A stretch of DNA of 36,962 nt from Plantactinospora alkalitolerans (GCF_015690345.1 NZ_JADPUN010000245.1:1-36962), one strand, 5' to 3'; positions 8,380 to 17,106 are shown, numbered from the stretch's first letter. Numbers and translations: made by a program. The notes: generated from the letters alone by a model not told the origin.

Positions 8380-9033
8380 ATGACAGTCGGCGCCTACCAG
8401 CCCTCGATGCTGGACCTCGCGGCGGACGACGGCATCGTCGGCGACGGCGCCGGACTCGGCCCACTCGCCGGGCGGATCCGCCGGCACGAACTGAGCCGTG
8501 GCGCCTGGGTCGACCACCTGCCCGGCTGGGTCCACGGGTCCGACGCGGTGCTGCACACCCTGCTGACCGGCGTCGACTGGCAGGCGGAGCGCCGCCGGAT
8601 GTACGACGGGGTGGTCGACGTCCCACGCCTGCTCCGCTGGTACGACGGGAACGAGCCGCTACCGCACGCGGTGCTCACCGAGGCCCGGCGCAGCCTGACC
8701 CGGCACTATGCCGCCGAGTTGGGCGAGCCGTTCGTCACCGCCGGAATGTGCCTCTACCGCAGCGGGCGGGACAGCGTCGCCTGGCACGGTGACACCACCG
8801 GCCGCTCGGCCCGCGAGGACACGATGGTGGCGATCGTCTCCTTCGGTGCGCCCCGGCCGCTGCTGCTACGCCCGCGCGGCGGCGGGACCAGCCTGCGTTT
8901 TCCGGTCGGTCACGGTGACCTGGTCGTGATGGGCGGCTCCTGCCAACGGACCTGGGAACACGCTGTCCCGAAGACGTCCCGCCCGGTCGGCCCCCGGGTC
9001 AGCGTGCAGTTCCGGCCCGTCGGCGTCGCCTGA
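8380..9033 (+). CDS. AlkB-like Fe(II)/2-oxoglutarate-dependent dioxygenase
   Basis: The 217-residue product matches the AlkB family, which repairs alkylated bases by oxidative demethylation using Fe(II), 2-oxoglutarate and oxygen. The metal triad is visible: H136 and D138 in WHGDTTG, and H194 in WEHAVPK. The 2-oxoglutarate-binding arginines follow in RPVGPRVSVQFR (R206 and R212). The start is ATG 8380; the ATG at 8372 reads into a stop after three codons. No good Shine-Dalgarno site is present. The gene is divergent from aspS with a 208-base gap in which I see no other gene. Repair substrate (1-methyladenine, 3-methylcytosine or other) is inferred from family only. A 37-bp tandem duplication covers its stop codon. 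Confidence 0.9.
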   Translation: MTVGAYQPSMLDLAADDGIVGDGAGLGPLAGRIRRHELSRGAWVDHLPGWVHGSDAVLHTLLTGVDWQAERRRMYDGVVDVPRLLRWYDGNEPLPHAVLTEARRSLTRHYAAELGEPFVTAGMCLYRSGRDSVAWHGDTTGRSAREDTMVAIVSFGAPRPLLLRPRGGGTSLRFPVGHGDLVVMGGSCQRTWEHAVPKTSRPVGPRVSVQFRPVGVA

Positions 9034-9094
9034 ACCAGCGCGCCGCTCCCGGCCCGCCGGCGTCGCCTGAACCAGCGCGCCGCTCCCGGCCCGC
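9021..9094. repeat. 37-bp tandem duplication spanning the alkB-like stop codon
   Basis: Bases 9021-9057 are repeated exactly at 9058-9094, and a third copy starts and decays after about four bases. The unit contains the last four codons and TGA stop of the AlkB-like gene, so the second copy is a silent duplicate of the 3' end. It fills most of the gap between two convergent genes. Confidence 0.92.
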
Positions 9095-9117
9095 CGGCAT
9101 CGGCCGAACCGGAGCCG

Positions 9118-9525
9118 TCATCCCCGGTAGACGTCGTCCTGCACGCTGCGGGTGTCCGAGACGAGGGTGCGGAGCTGGCCGAGCGTCGCGTTCGGGGCCA
9201 GGATCGCCGACCGCCATCGTCGGATCAACGCGGTCGTCTCCCAGACCGCCGCCCGAAGGTCGGACACCTCCCGGGCCGCCTTCTCCACCTCCTGCCGGGC
9301 GACGACCGTCTCCGCTTCCAACTCCGCGACCCGGAGCTTGAGCGGTTGGACCAGGGTCAGCGCGGTGTCGGTCAGTACGTCGGCAGCCTCGGCGTTGAAC
9401 TTGCGGCGCTGCAGCAGCACCGCGGCCATGGCGCCGACCCCGCCGGTGCCGCCGAGAATTCCGACGATGGAGAGGAGGATCTGCACCCAGGCCGGGCCTG
9501 CATGGGATGACGCTGGCGCGATCAC
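9118..9525 (-). CDS. Small membrane protein with C-terminal coiled coil
   Basis: The 135-residue protein starts at GTG 9525, seven bases after AGGAAGGG. A single hydrophobic segment occupies about residues 12-38 (WVQILLSIVGILGGTGGVGAMAAVLL), followed by basic QRRKF. A long charged helix then shows heptad-like spacing (LKLRVAELEAETVVARQEVEKAAREVSDLRAAV), and the protein ends with a short hydrophilic tail. The size and layout resemble small holin-like or tail-linked membrane proteins of actinophages, but I recognise no specific family. It lies directly downstream of the beta-helix gene on the same strand, separated by 158 bases and a hairpin. It faces the AlkB-like gene convergently. Confidence 0.72.
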   Translation of the reverse strand: MIAPASSHAGPAWVQILLSIVGILGGTGGVGAMAAVLLQRRKFNAEAADVLTDTALTLVQPLKLRVAELEAETVVARQEVEKAAREVSDLRAAVWETTALIRRWRSAILAPNATLGQLRTLVSDTRSVQDDVYRG

Positions 9526-9645
9526 CGGGGATCCCTTCCTACGAGAAGTGGTACCTCGGCGACGGCGACCGATCGTGGGCTGCTGTCGAAACCGATCAGC
9601 AGGCTCCCGCACAGCACCGCGGTGACAAGTGACGTCACCTCGAAG

Positions 9646-9678
9646 GGGTGCCGTCCTGACACCATCCTGATGGCACCC
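9646..9678 (-). terminator. Hairpin downstream of the beta-helix gene
   Basis: Bases 9646-9655 pair with 9669-9678 (seven perfect outer pairs, then three with one G-T) around a 13-nt loop. It starts six bases past the stop of the leftward beta-helix gene. A perfect 10-bp palindrome GTGACGTCAC at 9629-9638 lies just beyond it. Confidence 0.5.
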
Positions 9679-9683
9679 ACGGA

Positions 9684-10445
9684 TCAGCCCTGCCCGGACG
9701 CGAGCACCGGATGACCGTTGTCGAACCAGACGTTGCTGGGCTCCCAGGTGACGCCCGGGTGGGCGGGCCGCCCGATGATGCCGTACCGGTAGTTCCGGCC
9801 GAACACGTTGTGCCGGAAGACGACCGCCGACGCGATCAGATCGGGACGGATCCCGATCGTGTACGCACCGCCGTTGCAGTAGTTCTCCTCGAAGCGGAGG
9901 TTGCGCACCGCCGTGCCGAGGGTGAGGCACGAGTTCATCGTCTCCGACGTGCTCGGTCGGTAGGCGTCCAGCCGGTTGTGCCGGAGAACGACATCCGTCG
10001 CCCCGGCGACACGTGCGCAGTCGTTGTGCGATGCCGGTATCCGGACCAGATCGTGGATCCACGAGTCGAGGACGTTGGTCCGGGAGCCGAGCCAGATCCC
10101 CTCCGGTACATGATGGAGGTTGACCCGGCGCAGCGTGTAGTCGTCGAAGCAGACGCCGGCCGGCGGTCTTCCCCGGCCGTCGATCTCCACGTCCTCGATC
10201 ACGAGGTTGACCGCCGAGTCGAAGGTACGGATCGGAAACGCCGGGCCGTCGGAGATGATCCTCGAGCGGCGGATCGTGACGTTCCTGGCGTAGACGCTGA
10301 CCCGGCCGGTGATGTTGAGGTTCGTGACGACCTGCCCGTCTCGTCGCAGGTCCAGAGAACCGGACGACGTCAGGGTGGTGTTGGCGGGTACACCGGTGGT
10401 GGCGGGTCCGGGCCAACGGGTCAGCGGAACGAGCGGTGTAGGCAT
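9684..10445 (-). CDS. Right-handed parallel beta-helix repeat protein
   Basis: The 253-residue product has the stacked-turn pattern of a parallel beta-helix: GSLDLRRDGQVVTNLNITG, VSVYARNVTIRRSRI, FDSAVNLVIEDVEIDG, YTLRRVNLHHV, NVLDSWIHDL, ATDVVLRHNRLD, VRNLRFEENYCNGG and VVFRHNVFGRNY. Such folds occur in pectate lyases, epimerases and phage tail spikes. There is no signal peptide, which argues against a secreted polysaccharide lyase and suits a virion-type or cytoplasmic protein. The start is ATG 10445 with GGGAGAG upstream; a longer frame reaches 10637 but lacks a ribosome-binding site. The next gene downstream is a small membrane protein with a coiled coil, an order seen with phage tail and lysis genes. 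Enzymatic activity cannot be claimed. Confidence 0.82.
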   Translation of the reverse strand: MPTPLVPLTRWPGPATTGVPANTTLTSSGSLDLRRDGQVVTNLNITGRVSVYARNVTIRRSRIISDGPAFPIRTFDSAVNLVIEDVEIDGRGRPPAGVCFDDYTLRRVNLHHVPEGIWLGSRTNVLDSWIHDLVRIPASHNDCARVAGATDVVLRHNRLDAYRPSTSETMNSCLTLGTAVRNLRFEENYCNGGAYTIGIRPDLIASAVVFRHNVFGRNYRYGIIGRPAHPGVTWEPSNVWFDNGHPVLASGQG

Positions 10446-10678
10446 GGGTCTCTCCCGAAAGACCTTGCGGGCGCGAGCCTCCGCGCCGGATGAGGTTTCC
10501 CGACGCCGCTCCGTCCGCCCGCAGTTCTCAAGGGCATGAGCCCCTGACCGCTGGGCGGGCCGCCAGGCCGGTGATCGACGAAACTCCGTCGCCCGGATGT
10601 CACTCAATGTTACTGGTGTACCGAGCTTGAGACACATGTACGAGCAGGCAGATCACCGACAGACGACGCTGGTCGGGG

Positions 10679-11185
10679 TCAGCGTTGTTCCGCCCGCTGT
10701 TCCCGTTTCGCCTGGCGGAGCTTGTCCCAGCGCTCGATGAGCACACCCATCTCCGCCTCGACGAAGAGCAGGAAGTCCCGCATCTCGGCCAACCGCTCGC
10801 CGGATGGCGAGGTCTCGTCGCCGACGGCCAGTACGCCCTGGTGCATCATGGCGGCGAGCTTCTGGTAGAGCCCGTCCCGGATGCCCTGCGCGTACCAGGC
10901 GTCGCCGAGGGCGCGGTACCGGTCCCGACGGGAGTTCGGGACCGGCTCCCGGACCGCCAGGCCGACGTGCTGGAGATAGCGCACCGCGCCGGAGACGGCG
11001 GCCAGGCTCACCCCGAGCCGCTCGCTGATCTCTCCGGCGGTGAGGCCGGGCTCGTCGGTCACCATCAGCGCGGCCAGCACCCGCGCCGGCATCCGGGGTA
11101 CGCCCAGATCGCTGAAGGTCAGCGCGAACTGCTCGACGAAGCGACGCACCGCTTCCTCGTCCCGCCGGCCCTCAGTTCGGGTCAT
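10679..11185 (-). CDS. GbsR/MarR-type transcriptional regulator
   Basis: This winged helix-turn-helix protein of about 168 residues has the segment ARVLAALMVTDEPGLTAGEISERLGVSLAAVSGAVRYLQHVGLAVRE near residues 35-80, followed by a helical C-terminal region (FLLFVEAEMGVLIERWDKL). This is the GbsR-like MarR type common beside ABC exporters in actinomycetes. The start could be ATG 11188 or ATG 11185; I prefer 11185 because AGAAGGA then lies five bases upstream. It is encoded downstream of an ABC exporter, but a perfect 24-bp hairpin separates them, so it probably has its own promoter. A TTCACAAACT element in that promoter matches the palindrome upstream of the ABC genes, suggesting that it controls both. 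Confidence 0.88.
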   Translation of the reverse strand: MTRTEGRRDEEAVRRFVEQFALTFSDLGVPRMPARVLAALMVTDEPGLTAGEISERLGVSLAAVSGAVRYLQHVGLAVREPVPNSRRDRYRALGDAWYAQGIRDGLYQKLAAMMHQGVLAVGDETSPSGERLAEMRDFLLFVEAEMGVLIERWDKLRQAKREQRAEQR

Positions 11186-11199
11186 CATCGTCCTTCTTT

Positions 11200-11209
11200 A
11201 GTTTGTGAA
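11200..11209 (-). promoter_or_regulatory. Operator-like half site upstream of the GbsR-type gene
   Basis: On the complement strand this reads TTCACAAACT. It matches TTCACAAAGT within the 18-bp palindrome at 13889-13906 upstream of the ABC exporter, with one difference in ten. It lies about 12-15 bases before the regulator's start codon, where binding would block transcription or translation start. Confidence 0.45.
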
Positions 11210-11262
11210 GATCGTGTAATTCTGCCTCAACAACGCGTCAGCCGGCCAATGCGTCGCCTCAG

Positions 11263-11324
11263 GGGTGTAAGGAGGGGGCCCTTCTTCTACAGAAAACGAT
11301 AAGAAGGGCCCCCTCCTTACACCC
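11263..11324. terminator. Perfect 24-bp stem hairpin, possible dispersed repeat
   Basis: Bases 11263-11286 are perfectly complementary to 11301-11324 around a 14-nt loop. The stem has a purine-rich core (AAGGAGGGGGCCCTTCTT). It begins six bases after the ABC permease stop and separates the permease from the regulator gene, so it should terminate leftward transcription. Its length and perfection exceed a simple terminator. From memory, stems of this kind recur in Micromonosporaceae genomes, which would make it a REP-like element. Confidence 0.85.
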
Positions 11325-11329
11325 GAGGG

Positions 11330-12958
11330 TCAGGGCGCGAGGTCGCGGCGCCGGAAGAGGGCCATTCCGGCCGCGGTGAGGGCCATTGCTACGACCGCCA
11401 GCAGCACCAGGGGCGTCGCGCTGGCCTCGGCGGCGGGCAGCGCCGGGACGTGGCTGAACGGGGAGATGTCGCGGACCGCCTGGGGCAGGTTCAGCAGCTC
11501 GCCGAGCTGGCCGAAGATCAGGGCGACGGCGAATCCGGCCCAGCCGATCCCGACGGCCAGCCGGGGGACCAGGCCGAAGGCGGCGAGGACGAAGCCGATC
11601 ATGATCAGTGCCGGGGCGAGCTGTACCAGGGCGGCGACGGTCAGGTCGGCCAGCCGGCCGCCGGTGTCACCCGCGGCGAGCCCGGCCACCAGGCCGGCGG
11701 AGATCCCGGCGATCGCCAGCAGCAGCACCGCGCCGAAGACCGTGACGGCCAGGTGGCTGCCCAGCCAGCGCAGCCGGTGGACGCCGGTGGCAAGGGTCGG
11801 TTCCGCCCGTCCGCCGGTCTCCTCGGCGCGGACCCGGAGCAGCGCCTGGACCGCGTAGCCGGCGACCATCGCGCCGATGATGGCCAGCATCGCGGAGTAG
11901 AACGAGTCGATCAGGCTGCCCTCTCCGCCGAGTTCACGGATGGTGCGGGTCGCGCCCTCGTTGCCGTCGAACGCCTCCTCGACCGCGCTGGACAGGGAGC
12001 CGATGGTCACCCCGAACAGGCCGACCGCGATGGCCCAGCCAAGAAGCGTGCCGCGCTGCAACCGCCAGGCCAGGCCGAGCGGGCTGAGCAGTCCGGGGGC
12101 GGCCGTGGCCGGGCCGGGACGGGCGGCGACCATACCCATCCCGATGTCCCGGCGGTTCGTCAACGCGAAGGCCAGCCAGGTTCCACCGACGGCGAGTGCC
12201 AGCGGCAGCCCGAGCAGCCACCAGCGGTTTCCGGCGAAGGGCTGGGTCAGGCTCGTCCAGCCGATCGGGGACAGCCAGCTCGGCCAGGCCGTGGTCATGG
12301 TGTATCCGTTCGGCCGGATGTCGCCGAGCGCGTCGCCGAGTCCGCGTACCAGGTAGGCCGCGCCGATCGCGGCGGCGGCGATCCCGTTCGCCGCCCGCGC
12401 GGTCTGGCTGACCTGGGCGGCGATCGCCGCGATCGCGGCGAAGGCCAGGCCACCGGCGCCGACCGCCAGGCCGAGCGTCAGGGAACCGGCGGTGGGCTCG
12501 CCGTTGCCGATCAGGGTGAGCGCGAGCAGCGCGGCCAGGACCAGGTTGGCGCCGGCCGTGACGATCATCGCCGCCGTCAGGCTGGCGTGCCGGCCGACCA
12601 CCATCGAGCCGACCATCTCGGTACGCCCGGTCTCCTCGTTCTGCCGGGTGTGCCGGACCACGGCGAGGGTGCTCATGAAGCCGGCCATCACGACCAGGAA
12701 CGGGAAGATCTGGAACGCCATCATCTCGCCGTTGCTGGTTCCGGTGGGCACGTTCCGGAGCATCAGGATCGCCGGGGTCTCGACGGCGGTACGCAGCACC
12801 GTGAGCCGGTCCGCCTCGGTCGGGAACTGCTCCTGGGCCGCCGCGTACGTGCCGGAGAGCAGCACGGTCGTGCCGACGATCCAGAGCGGCAGTTGTACGC
12901 GGTCGCGGCGCAGCGCCAGCCGAGCGAGCCGGACGGTGCCGGTGAGGGTGCCGCCCAT
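11330..12958 (-). CDS. ABC exporter permease (twelve-helix type)
   Basis: This 542-residue integral membrane protein has about twelve hydrophobic segments in two halves of six, each half containing one long extracellular loop. It matches the large ABC-2-type exporter permeases of actinomycetes that work with a DrrA-like ATPase. Text such as RHTRQNEETGRTEMVGSMVVGRHA and RVRAEETGGRAEPTLATGVHRLRWLGSH shows the repeated R-x-E-E-T-G-R-x-E motif of this family in both halves. The start codon overlaps the ATPase stop by one base (TGATG), so the two subunits are coupled. The protein ends in RRRDLAP, as is usual. The substrate is unknown; peptides, lipids or antibiotics are typical for the family. A strong hairpin follows the stop. 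Confidence 0.9.
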   Translation of the reverse strand: MGGTLTGTVRLARLALRRDRVQLPLWIVGTTVLLSGTYAAAQEQFPTEADRLTVLRTAVETPAILMLRNVPTGTSNGEMMAFQIFPFLVVMAGFMSTLAVVRHTRQNEETGRTEMVGSMVVGRHASLTAAMIVTAGANLVLAALLALTLIGNGEPTAGSLTLGLAVGAGGLAFAAIAAIAAQVSQTARAANGIAAAAIGAAYLVRGLGDALGDIRPNGYTMTTAWPSWLSPIGWTSLTQPFAGNRWWLLGLPLALAVGGTWLAFALTNRRDIGMGMVAARPGPATAAPGLLSPLGLAWRLQRGTLLGWAIAVGLFGVTIGSLSSAVEEAFDGNEGATRTIRELGGEGSLIDSFYSAMLAIIGAMVAGYAVQALLRVRAEETGGRAEPTLATGVHRLRWLGSHLAVTVFGAVLLLAIAGISAGLVAGLAAGDTGGRLADLTVAALVQLAPALIMIGFVLAAFGLVPRLAVGIGWAGFAVALIFGQLGELLNLPQAVRDISPFSHVPALPAAEASATPLVLLAVVAMALTAAGMALFRRRDLAP

Positions 12959-13869
12959 CACACACCGGCCAGTTCTGCGCGGGCTTCCTGGTGGCCGTAG
13001 TGCCGCATGAACAGTTCCTCCAGTGACGGCGGGGAACTCGTCAGCGCGCGCAGTTCGAACCGGTGCAGGTGCTGGAGCACCCGGTCCAGTTCGGCGGCGT
13101 CGACGTCGAATGTCGCGTGCGCGCCGTCCACCCGGGCGTCGTGCACGCCGGGCAGTTCGACCAGTCCGCTGATCGGCCGGGCCGTCTCCACCGAGATCGC
13201 CGTACGGGTCAGGTGGCGCAACTGGGAGAGGGTTCCGGACTCGACGGTCCGCCCCTGCCGGATGATGCTCACCCGATCGCAGAGCGCCTCCACCTCGGAG
13301 AAGATGTGGCTGGAGAGCAGCACCGTCCTGCCGTCCCGTTTGACCTCGCGTACACACTCCTGGAAGACCGCCTCCATCAGCGGGTCCAGCCCGGAGGTCG
13401 GCTCGTCGAGGATGTACAGCTCGACGTCGGAGGCCAAGGCGGCGACGACGGCGACCTTCTGCCGGTTTCCTTTCGAGTACGTCCGCGCCTTCTTGGTCGG
13501 GTCGAGTTGGAACCGCTCGAGGAGATCGTCCCGGCGTCGCTTGTCCAGGCCGCCACGGAGCGCCCCGAAGAGGTCGATCGCCTCGCCACCGGTGAGGTTC
13601 GGCCACAGGTTGACGTCGCCGGGTACGTACGCCAGCCGGCGGTGCAGGGCCACGGCGTCCCGCCACGGATGCCCGCCGAGCAGGCTGACCTGGCCGGCGT
13701 CGGCGCGCAGCAGCCCCAGCAGTACGCGGATCGTGGTCGACTTCCCGGCGCCGTTCGGTCCCAGGAATCCGTGGACCTCGCCGACGTCGACGGAGAGGTC
13801 CAGTTCGTCCAGTGCACGGCTCCGACCGAAGGACTTCACCACGCCGGAGACCGAGATCGCAGTAGTCAT
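12958..13869 (-). CDS. ABC exporter ATP-binding protein (DrrA-like)
   Basis: This 303-residue ATPase powers the linked permease. It has Walker [10 protein letters not shown] at about residues 37-45, a Q-loop region replaced by YVPGDVNLW, the signature YSKGNRQKV instead of LSGGQ, Walker [14 protein letters not shown], and the switch histidine in LLSSHIF. A C-terminal extension of ~80 residues (from [13 protein letters not shown]) is typical of DrrA/CcmA-type exporters. The YSKGNRQK signature variant is common in exporters of this actinobacterial type and is not a defect. The start is ATG 13869; the Shine-Dalgarno match is weak. A perfect palindrome lies 20-37 bases upstream and probably controls the operon. 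Confidence 0.93.
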   Translation of the reverse strand: MTTAISVSGVVKSFGRSRALDELDLSVDVGEVHGFLGPNGAGKSTTIRVLLGLLRADAGQVSLLGGHPWRDAVALHRRLAYVPGDVNLWPNLTGGEAIDLFGALRGGLDKRRRDDLLERFQLDPTKKARTYSKGNRQKVAVVAALASDVELYILDEPTSGLDPLMEAVFQECVREVKRDGRTVLLSSHIFSEVEALCDRVSIIRQGRTVESGTLSQLRHLTRTAISVETARPISGLVELPGVHDARVDGAHATFDVDAAELDRVLQHLHRFELRALTSSPPSLEELFMRHYGHQEARAELAGV

Positions 13870-13888
13870 GGATCCGATGCTACGGCGA

Positions 13889-13906
13889 TTTCACAAAGTT
13901 GTGAAA
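13889..13906. promoter_or_regulatory. 18-bp palindromic operator upstream of the ABC exporter
   Basis: The site reads TTTCACAA-AG-TTGTGAAA, with perfect 8-bp arms. It lies 20 bases upstream of the ATPase start codon. Part of it (TTCACAAAGT) recurs with one change upstream of the GbsR-type regulator gene, so that protein is the likely ligand. Confidence 0.75.
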
Positions 13907-13965
13907 ACTGGGAAGTGTATGGATTTCGTCAAGACTTTCGTCGCCGACCGATCTCCGTCGTCCGG

Positions 13966-14520
13966 TCAGTCCGTCGGCAGCGAGTCCACCCCAGCCGCGA
14001 GCAGGTCACGCATGTCCTGTTCCGCACCCGTGGGAAAGGTCTGGGGCTCCACCAACTGGTACGCCACGTAGACCTCGTAGTTGTCGCCCACCCACGCCCA
14101 ACCGTCCACCCGCGCCTCGCCGTCCTTCCAGGGCCGCACGACGAGGCAGGAGTGGTCGCCCGGCCCGTCCGACGTCGGCTTGGCGCCCACGTCGGCGCAC
14201 CGGTCCGCGCGCCATCGGGCGTCGAAACTGTCGAAGTCGGTCACCTCGACTTTGATCGCGATATCACCGCTGAACGGTCCGGTCTCGGAGTTCAGGTCGA
14301 TCGCACACTGCTTGGAACCGCTGCTCTCGCCGTACTTCTGAAAGGAGGACTCTCGCTTCGACCCGGGGGCGAGTCGACCGAGCATCTCGTCGGTGACCAA
14401 CACGCACGGATCCTGAAGTTCCGCCGGCGCCGCCGGCTTCGACCCGGCACAACCGGCCAGGCCGACCAACAGCACCCCGGCCGCCAGCCCCACCCACAAC
14501 CGCGAACGCGACGTCATCAT
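13966..14520 (-). CDS. Secreted lipoprotein, DUF3558-like
   Basis: The 184-residue precursor has a lipoprotein signal peptide: a short basic start (MMTSRSR), a hydrophobic core (LWVGLAAGVLLVG) and the lipobox LAGC, with lipidation expected on C24. The mature part starts with a Ser/Ala/Pro spacer and then DPCVLVTDEMLGRLAPG, which matches the opening of actinobacterial DUF3558 lipoproteins. Three further cysteines (in KQCAID, DRCADV and HSCLVV) could form disulfides with the first. GGGGGAGGA precedes two adjacent ATG codons; 14520 and 14517 are both possible starts. It is transcribed divergently from the urease operon, with 162 bases between. Function is unknown. Confidence 0.85.
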   Translation of the reverse strand: MMTSRSRLWVGLAAGVLLVGLAGCAGSKPAAPAELQDPCVLVTDEMLGRLAPGSKRESSFQKYGESSGSKQCAIDLNSETGPFSGDIAIKVEVTDFDSFDARWRADRCADVGAKPTSDGPGDHSCLVVRPWKDGEARVDGWAWVGDNYEVYVAYQLVEPQTFPTGAEQDMRDLLAAGVDSLPTD

Positions 14521-14682
14521 CGATCCTCCCCCGTGGACGAGCCGGAACCCTAACAGGACTCCCACCGTCCAGAAGCACCTCGAGGCGGCAACTCGGCCCG
14601 CGGACCTGCGACACGACGGGCGTAACCTGATCGAAATGTCTGACTGACACGATCCGCTGAGTCGCCGCTGCGGAGGTAGTTG

Positions 14683-14985
14683 ATGTTCCTCACCCATCAC
14701 GAGCAAGAACGGCTGATGGTCCATGTCGCGGCCGATCTGGCGTGGCGTCGGCGCGAGCGTGGCCTGCGGCTCAACTACCCGGAGGCGATCGCCGTGATCA
14801 CGGCGTTCCTGCTGGAGAGTGCCCGGGACGGCCGTAGCGTCGGGGAACTCATGGAGACCGGACGGAACGTGCTGGGTCGCGACGACGTACTCGATGGTGT
14901 CCCGGAGATGATCCCGGAGGTGCAGGTGGAGGCGACGTTCCCGGACGGTACGAAGCTGGTGACCGTACACGAGCCGATTCCGTGA
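14683..14985 (+). CDS. ureA: Urease subunit gamma
   Basis: This is the smallest structural subunit of urease, which hydrolyses urea to ammonia and carbamate in the cytoplasm. The 100-residue length is exactly typical. Family text is clear: [84 protein letters not shown]. The start is ATG 14683, five bases after GGAGGT; a TTG at 14680 is in frame but less likely. It opens a six-gene operon on the plus strand whose order, ureABCFGD, is usual for actinomycetes. UreB follows after ten bases. Confidence 0.97.
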   Translation: MFLTHHEQERLMVHVAADLAWRRRERGLRLNYPEAIAVITAFLLESARDGRSVGELMETGRNVLGRDDVLDGVPEMIPEVQVEATFPDGTKLVTVHEPIP

Positions 14986-14995
14986 CGGGGCGGCC

Positions 14996-15370
14996 GTGAC
15001 TCCCGGCGAGGTGCTACCCGGCACGGGTGACGTGAACATCAACCCCGGCAAGCCCGTCCGCACCGTCGCGGTCGTGAACACCGCTGACCGGCCGGTCCAG
15101 GTCGGCTCGCACTACCACTTCGCGGAGGCGAACCCGGCACTGGAGTTCGACCGTACCGCGGCCTGGGGGCACCGGCTCGCCGTACCGGCCGGCACCTCCG
15201 TGCGGTTCGAACCGGGCATCGGCCGGGACGTCGACCTGGTGCCGTTCGGCGGCACCCGCACGGTCCCCGGACTGCGCGGCGAGTGCGCCGGCCCGCTCGA
15301 CGCGCCGGGGCTACCCAGAACCGGCCCGGCCGCATCGCGAGACACCGGGGCCACCGGGGAGGTGGCGTGA
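14996..15370 (+). CDS. ureB: Urease subunit beta
   Basis: The second urease structural subunit has 124 residues. The conserved core reads [51 protein letters not shown], then [11 protein letters not shown] and [17 protein letters not shown]. The last ~25 residues ([23 protein letters not shown]) extend beyond the conserved fold and are probably disordered. The start is GTG 14996, ten bases after the ureA stop. The TGA stop lies within GTGA, so it overlaps the ureC start by four bases and the subunits are coupled. Confidence 0.96.
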   Translation: MTPGEVLPGTGDVNINPGKPVRTVAVVNTADRPVQVGSHYHFAEANPALEFDRTAAWGHRLAVPAGTSVRFEPGIGRDVDLVPFGGTRTVPGLRGECAGPLDAPGLPRTGPAASRDTGATGEVA

Positions 15371-17076
15371 GCACGATGGACCGGCGCCGGTACGCCGCGC
15401 TGTACGGCCCCACCGTCGGCGACCGGATCCGGCTCGCCGACACCAACCTCCTGATCGAGGTCGAGCAGGACCACTGCGGGTACGGCGACGAGGCGGTGTT
15501 CGGCGGCGGCAAGGTGATCCGCGAGTCCATGGGCCAGTCCCTGGTGACCCGCGCCGACGGCGCCCCGGACACGGTGATCACGGGTGCGCTGGTGCTCGAC
15601 CACTGGGGCGTGGTCAAGGCCGACGTCGGGATCCGGGACGGCCGGATCGTGGCGCTCGGCAAGGCCGGCAACCCGGACACCATGGACGGCGTCCATCCCG
15701 ATCTGGTGATCGGGCCCGGCACCGAGATCATCGCCGGCAACGGAAAGATCCTGACCGCCGGTGCGATCGACAGCCACGTACACCTGATCTGCCCGCAGAT
15801 CCTCGAGACCGCGCTGGCCAGCGGAATCACCACGATCATCGGCGGCGGTACCGGACCGGCCGAGGGGACCAAGGCGACCACCGTCACGCCGAATCCCTGG
15901 TACCTGGGCCGGATGTTGGAGGCACTCGACCCCTGGCCGATCAACGTGCTGCTGCTCGGCAAGGGCAACACGGTCAGCGAAGAGTCGATGTGGGAGCAGT
16001 TGCGCGGCGGGGCCGGCGGCTTCAAGCTGCACGAGGACTGGGGCACCACACCCGCGGCGATCGACGCCTGCCTGCGGGTCGCCGACGCGTCCGGGGTCCA
16101 GGTCGCGATCCACACCGACACGCTCAACGAGGCCGGGTTCGTCGAGGACACCCTGCGGGCCATCGCCGGCCGGTCGATCCACGCGTACCACACCGAGGGG
16201 GCCGGCGGCGGGCACGCGCCGGACATCATCACGGTGGCGGGCGAGCCGAACGTGCTGCCGTCGTCGACCAACCCGACCCGGCCGTACACCCGGAACACCC
16301 TGGACGAGCACCTGGACATGCTGATGGTCTGCCATCACCTGAACCCGACCGTGCCGGAGGACCTGGCGTTCGCGGAGAGCCGGATCCGGCCGAGCACGAT
16401 GGCAGCCGAGGACGTCCTGCACGACCTCGGTGCGATCTCGATGATCGGCTCGGACTCGCAGGCGATGGGCCGGATCGGCGAGGTCATAATCCGTACCTGG
16501 CAGACCGCGCACGTGATGAAGGCCCGGCGGGGCGCGCTGCCCGGCGACGGCGCCGCCGACAACCTGCGGGCCCGCCGGTACGTGGCGAAGTACACCATCT
16601 GCCCGGCGGTCGCGCACGGCATCGACGGCGAGGTGGGCTCGGTCGAGCGGGGCAAGCTCGCCGACCTGGTGCTCTGGGACCCGGCGTTCTTCGGGGTACG
16701 GCCACACCTGGTGATCAAGGGCGGCATGATCGCGCTCAGCCAGATGGGCGACGCCAACGCCTCGATCCCGACGCCGCAGCCGATGCTGCCCCGGCCGATG
16801 TTCGGCGCGTACGGCGTGGTCCCGGCCGCGACGAGTCTCGCCTTCGTGGCGCCCGCCGCGATCGACGCGATGCTCGGCGACCGGCTCGGCATCCGGCGCG
16901 TTCTGGCCCCGGTGGTCGACACCCGGTCCCGGGGCAAGGCCGACCTGCCGCTGAACGACGCGCTGCCGCGCATCGAGGTCGAGCCGGACACCTTCACGGT
17001 CCGGATCGACGGCGAGGTCGCCCTGCCGGAGCCGGTGACCGAGCTGCCGATGGCCCAGCGGTACTTCCTCTTCTGA
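15367..17076 (+). CDS. ureC: Urease subunit alpha (catalytic)
   Basis: This is the catalytic subunit with the dinickel centre, 569 residues, the normal length. All active-site residues are present: H137 and H139 (SHVHLI), the carbamylated lysine K220 (GFKLHEDWG) with H222, H249, H275, flap cysteine C322 and H323 (MVCHHL), and D363 (GSDSQAMG). Numbering happens to coincide with that of Sporosarcina pasteurii urease. The start is GTG 15367 with GGGGAGGT just upstream, overlapping the ureB stop; ATG 15376 is an alternative three codons in. The protein should be active once loaded with nickel by UreD, UreF and UreG. Confidence 0.98.
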   Translation: MSTMDRRRYAALYGPTVGDRIRLADTNLLIEVEQDHCGYGDEAVFGGGKVIRESMGQSLVTRADGAPDTVITGALVLDHWGVVKADVGIRDGRIVALGKAGNPDTMDGVHPDLVIGPGTEIIAGNGKILTAGAIDSHVHLICPQILETALASGITTIIGGGTGPAEGTKATTVTPNPWYLGRMLEALDPWPINVLLLGKGNTVSEESMWEQLRGGAGGFKLHEDWGTTPAAIDACLRVADASGVQVAIHTDTLNEAGFVEDTLRAIAGRSIHAYHTEGAGGGHAPDIITVAGEPNVLPSSTNPTRPYTRNTLDEHLDMLMVCHHLNPTVPEDLAFAESRIRPSTMAAEDVLHDLGAISMIGSDSQAMGRIGEVIIRTWQTAHVMKARRGALPGDGAADNLRARRYVAKYTICPAVAHGIDGEVGSVERGKLADLVLWDPAFFGVRPHLVIKGGMIALSQMGDANASIPTPQPMLPRPMFGAYGVVPAATSLAFVAPAAIDAMLGDRLGIRRVLAPVVDTRSRGKADLPLNDALPRIEVEPDTFTVRIDGEVALPEPVTELPMAQRYFLF

Positions 17077-17106
17077 GCAGCGTGTGCACGTGCGCGAGGA
17101 GATGAC

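Noticed and set aside
9118-10445. Prophage
   Set aside because: Only two genes have a phage-like look; no integrase, capsid, portal, terminase or attachment site is nearby.
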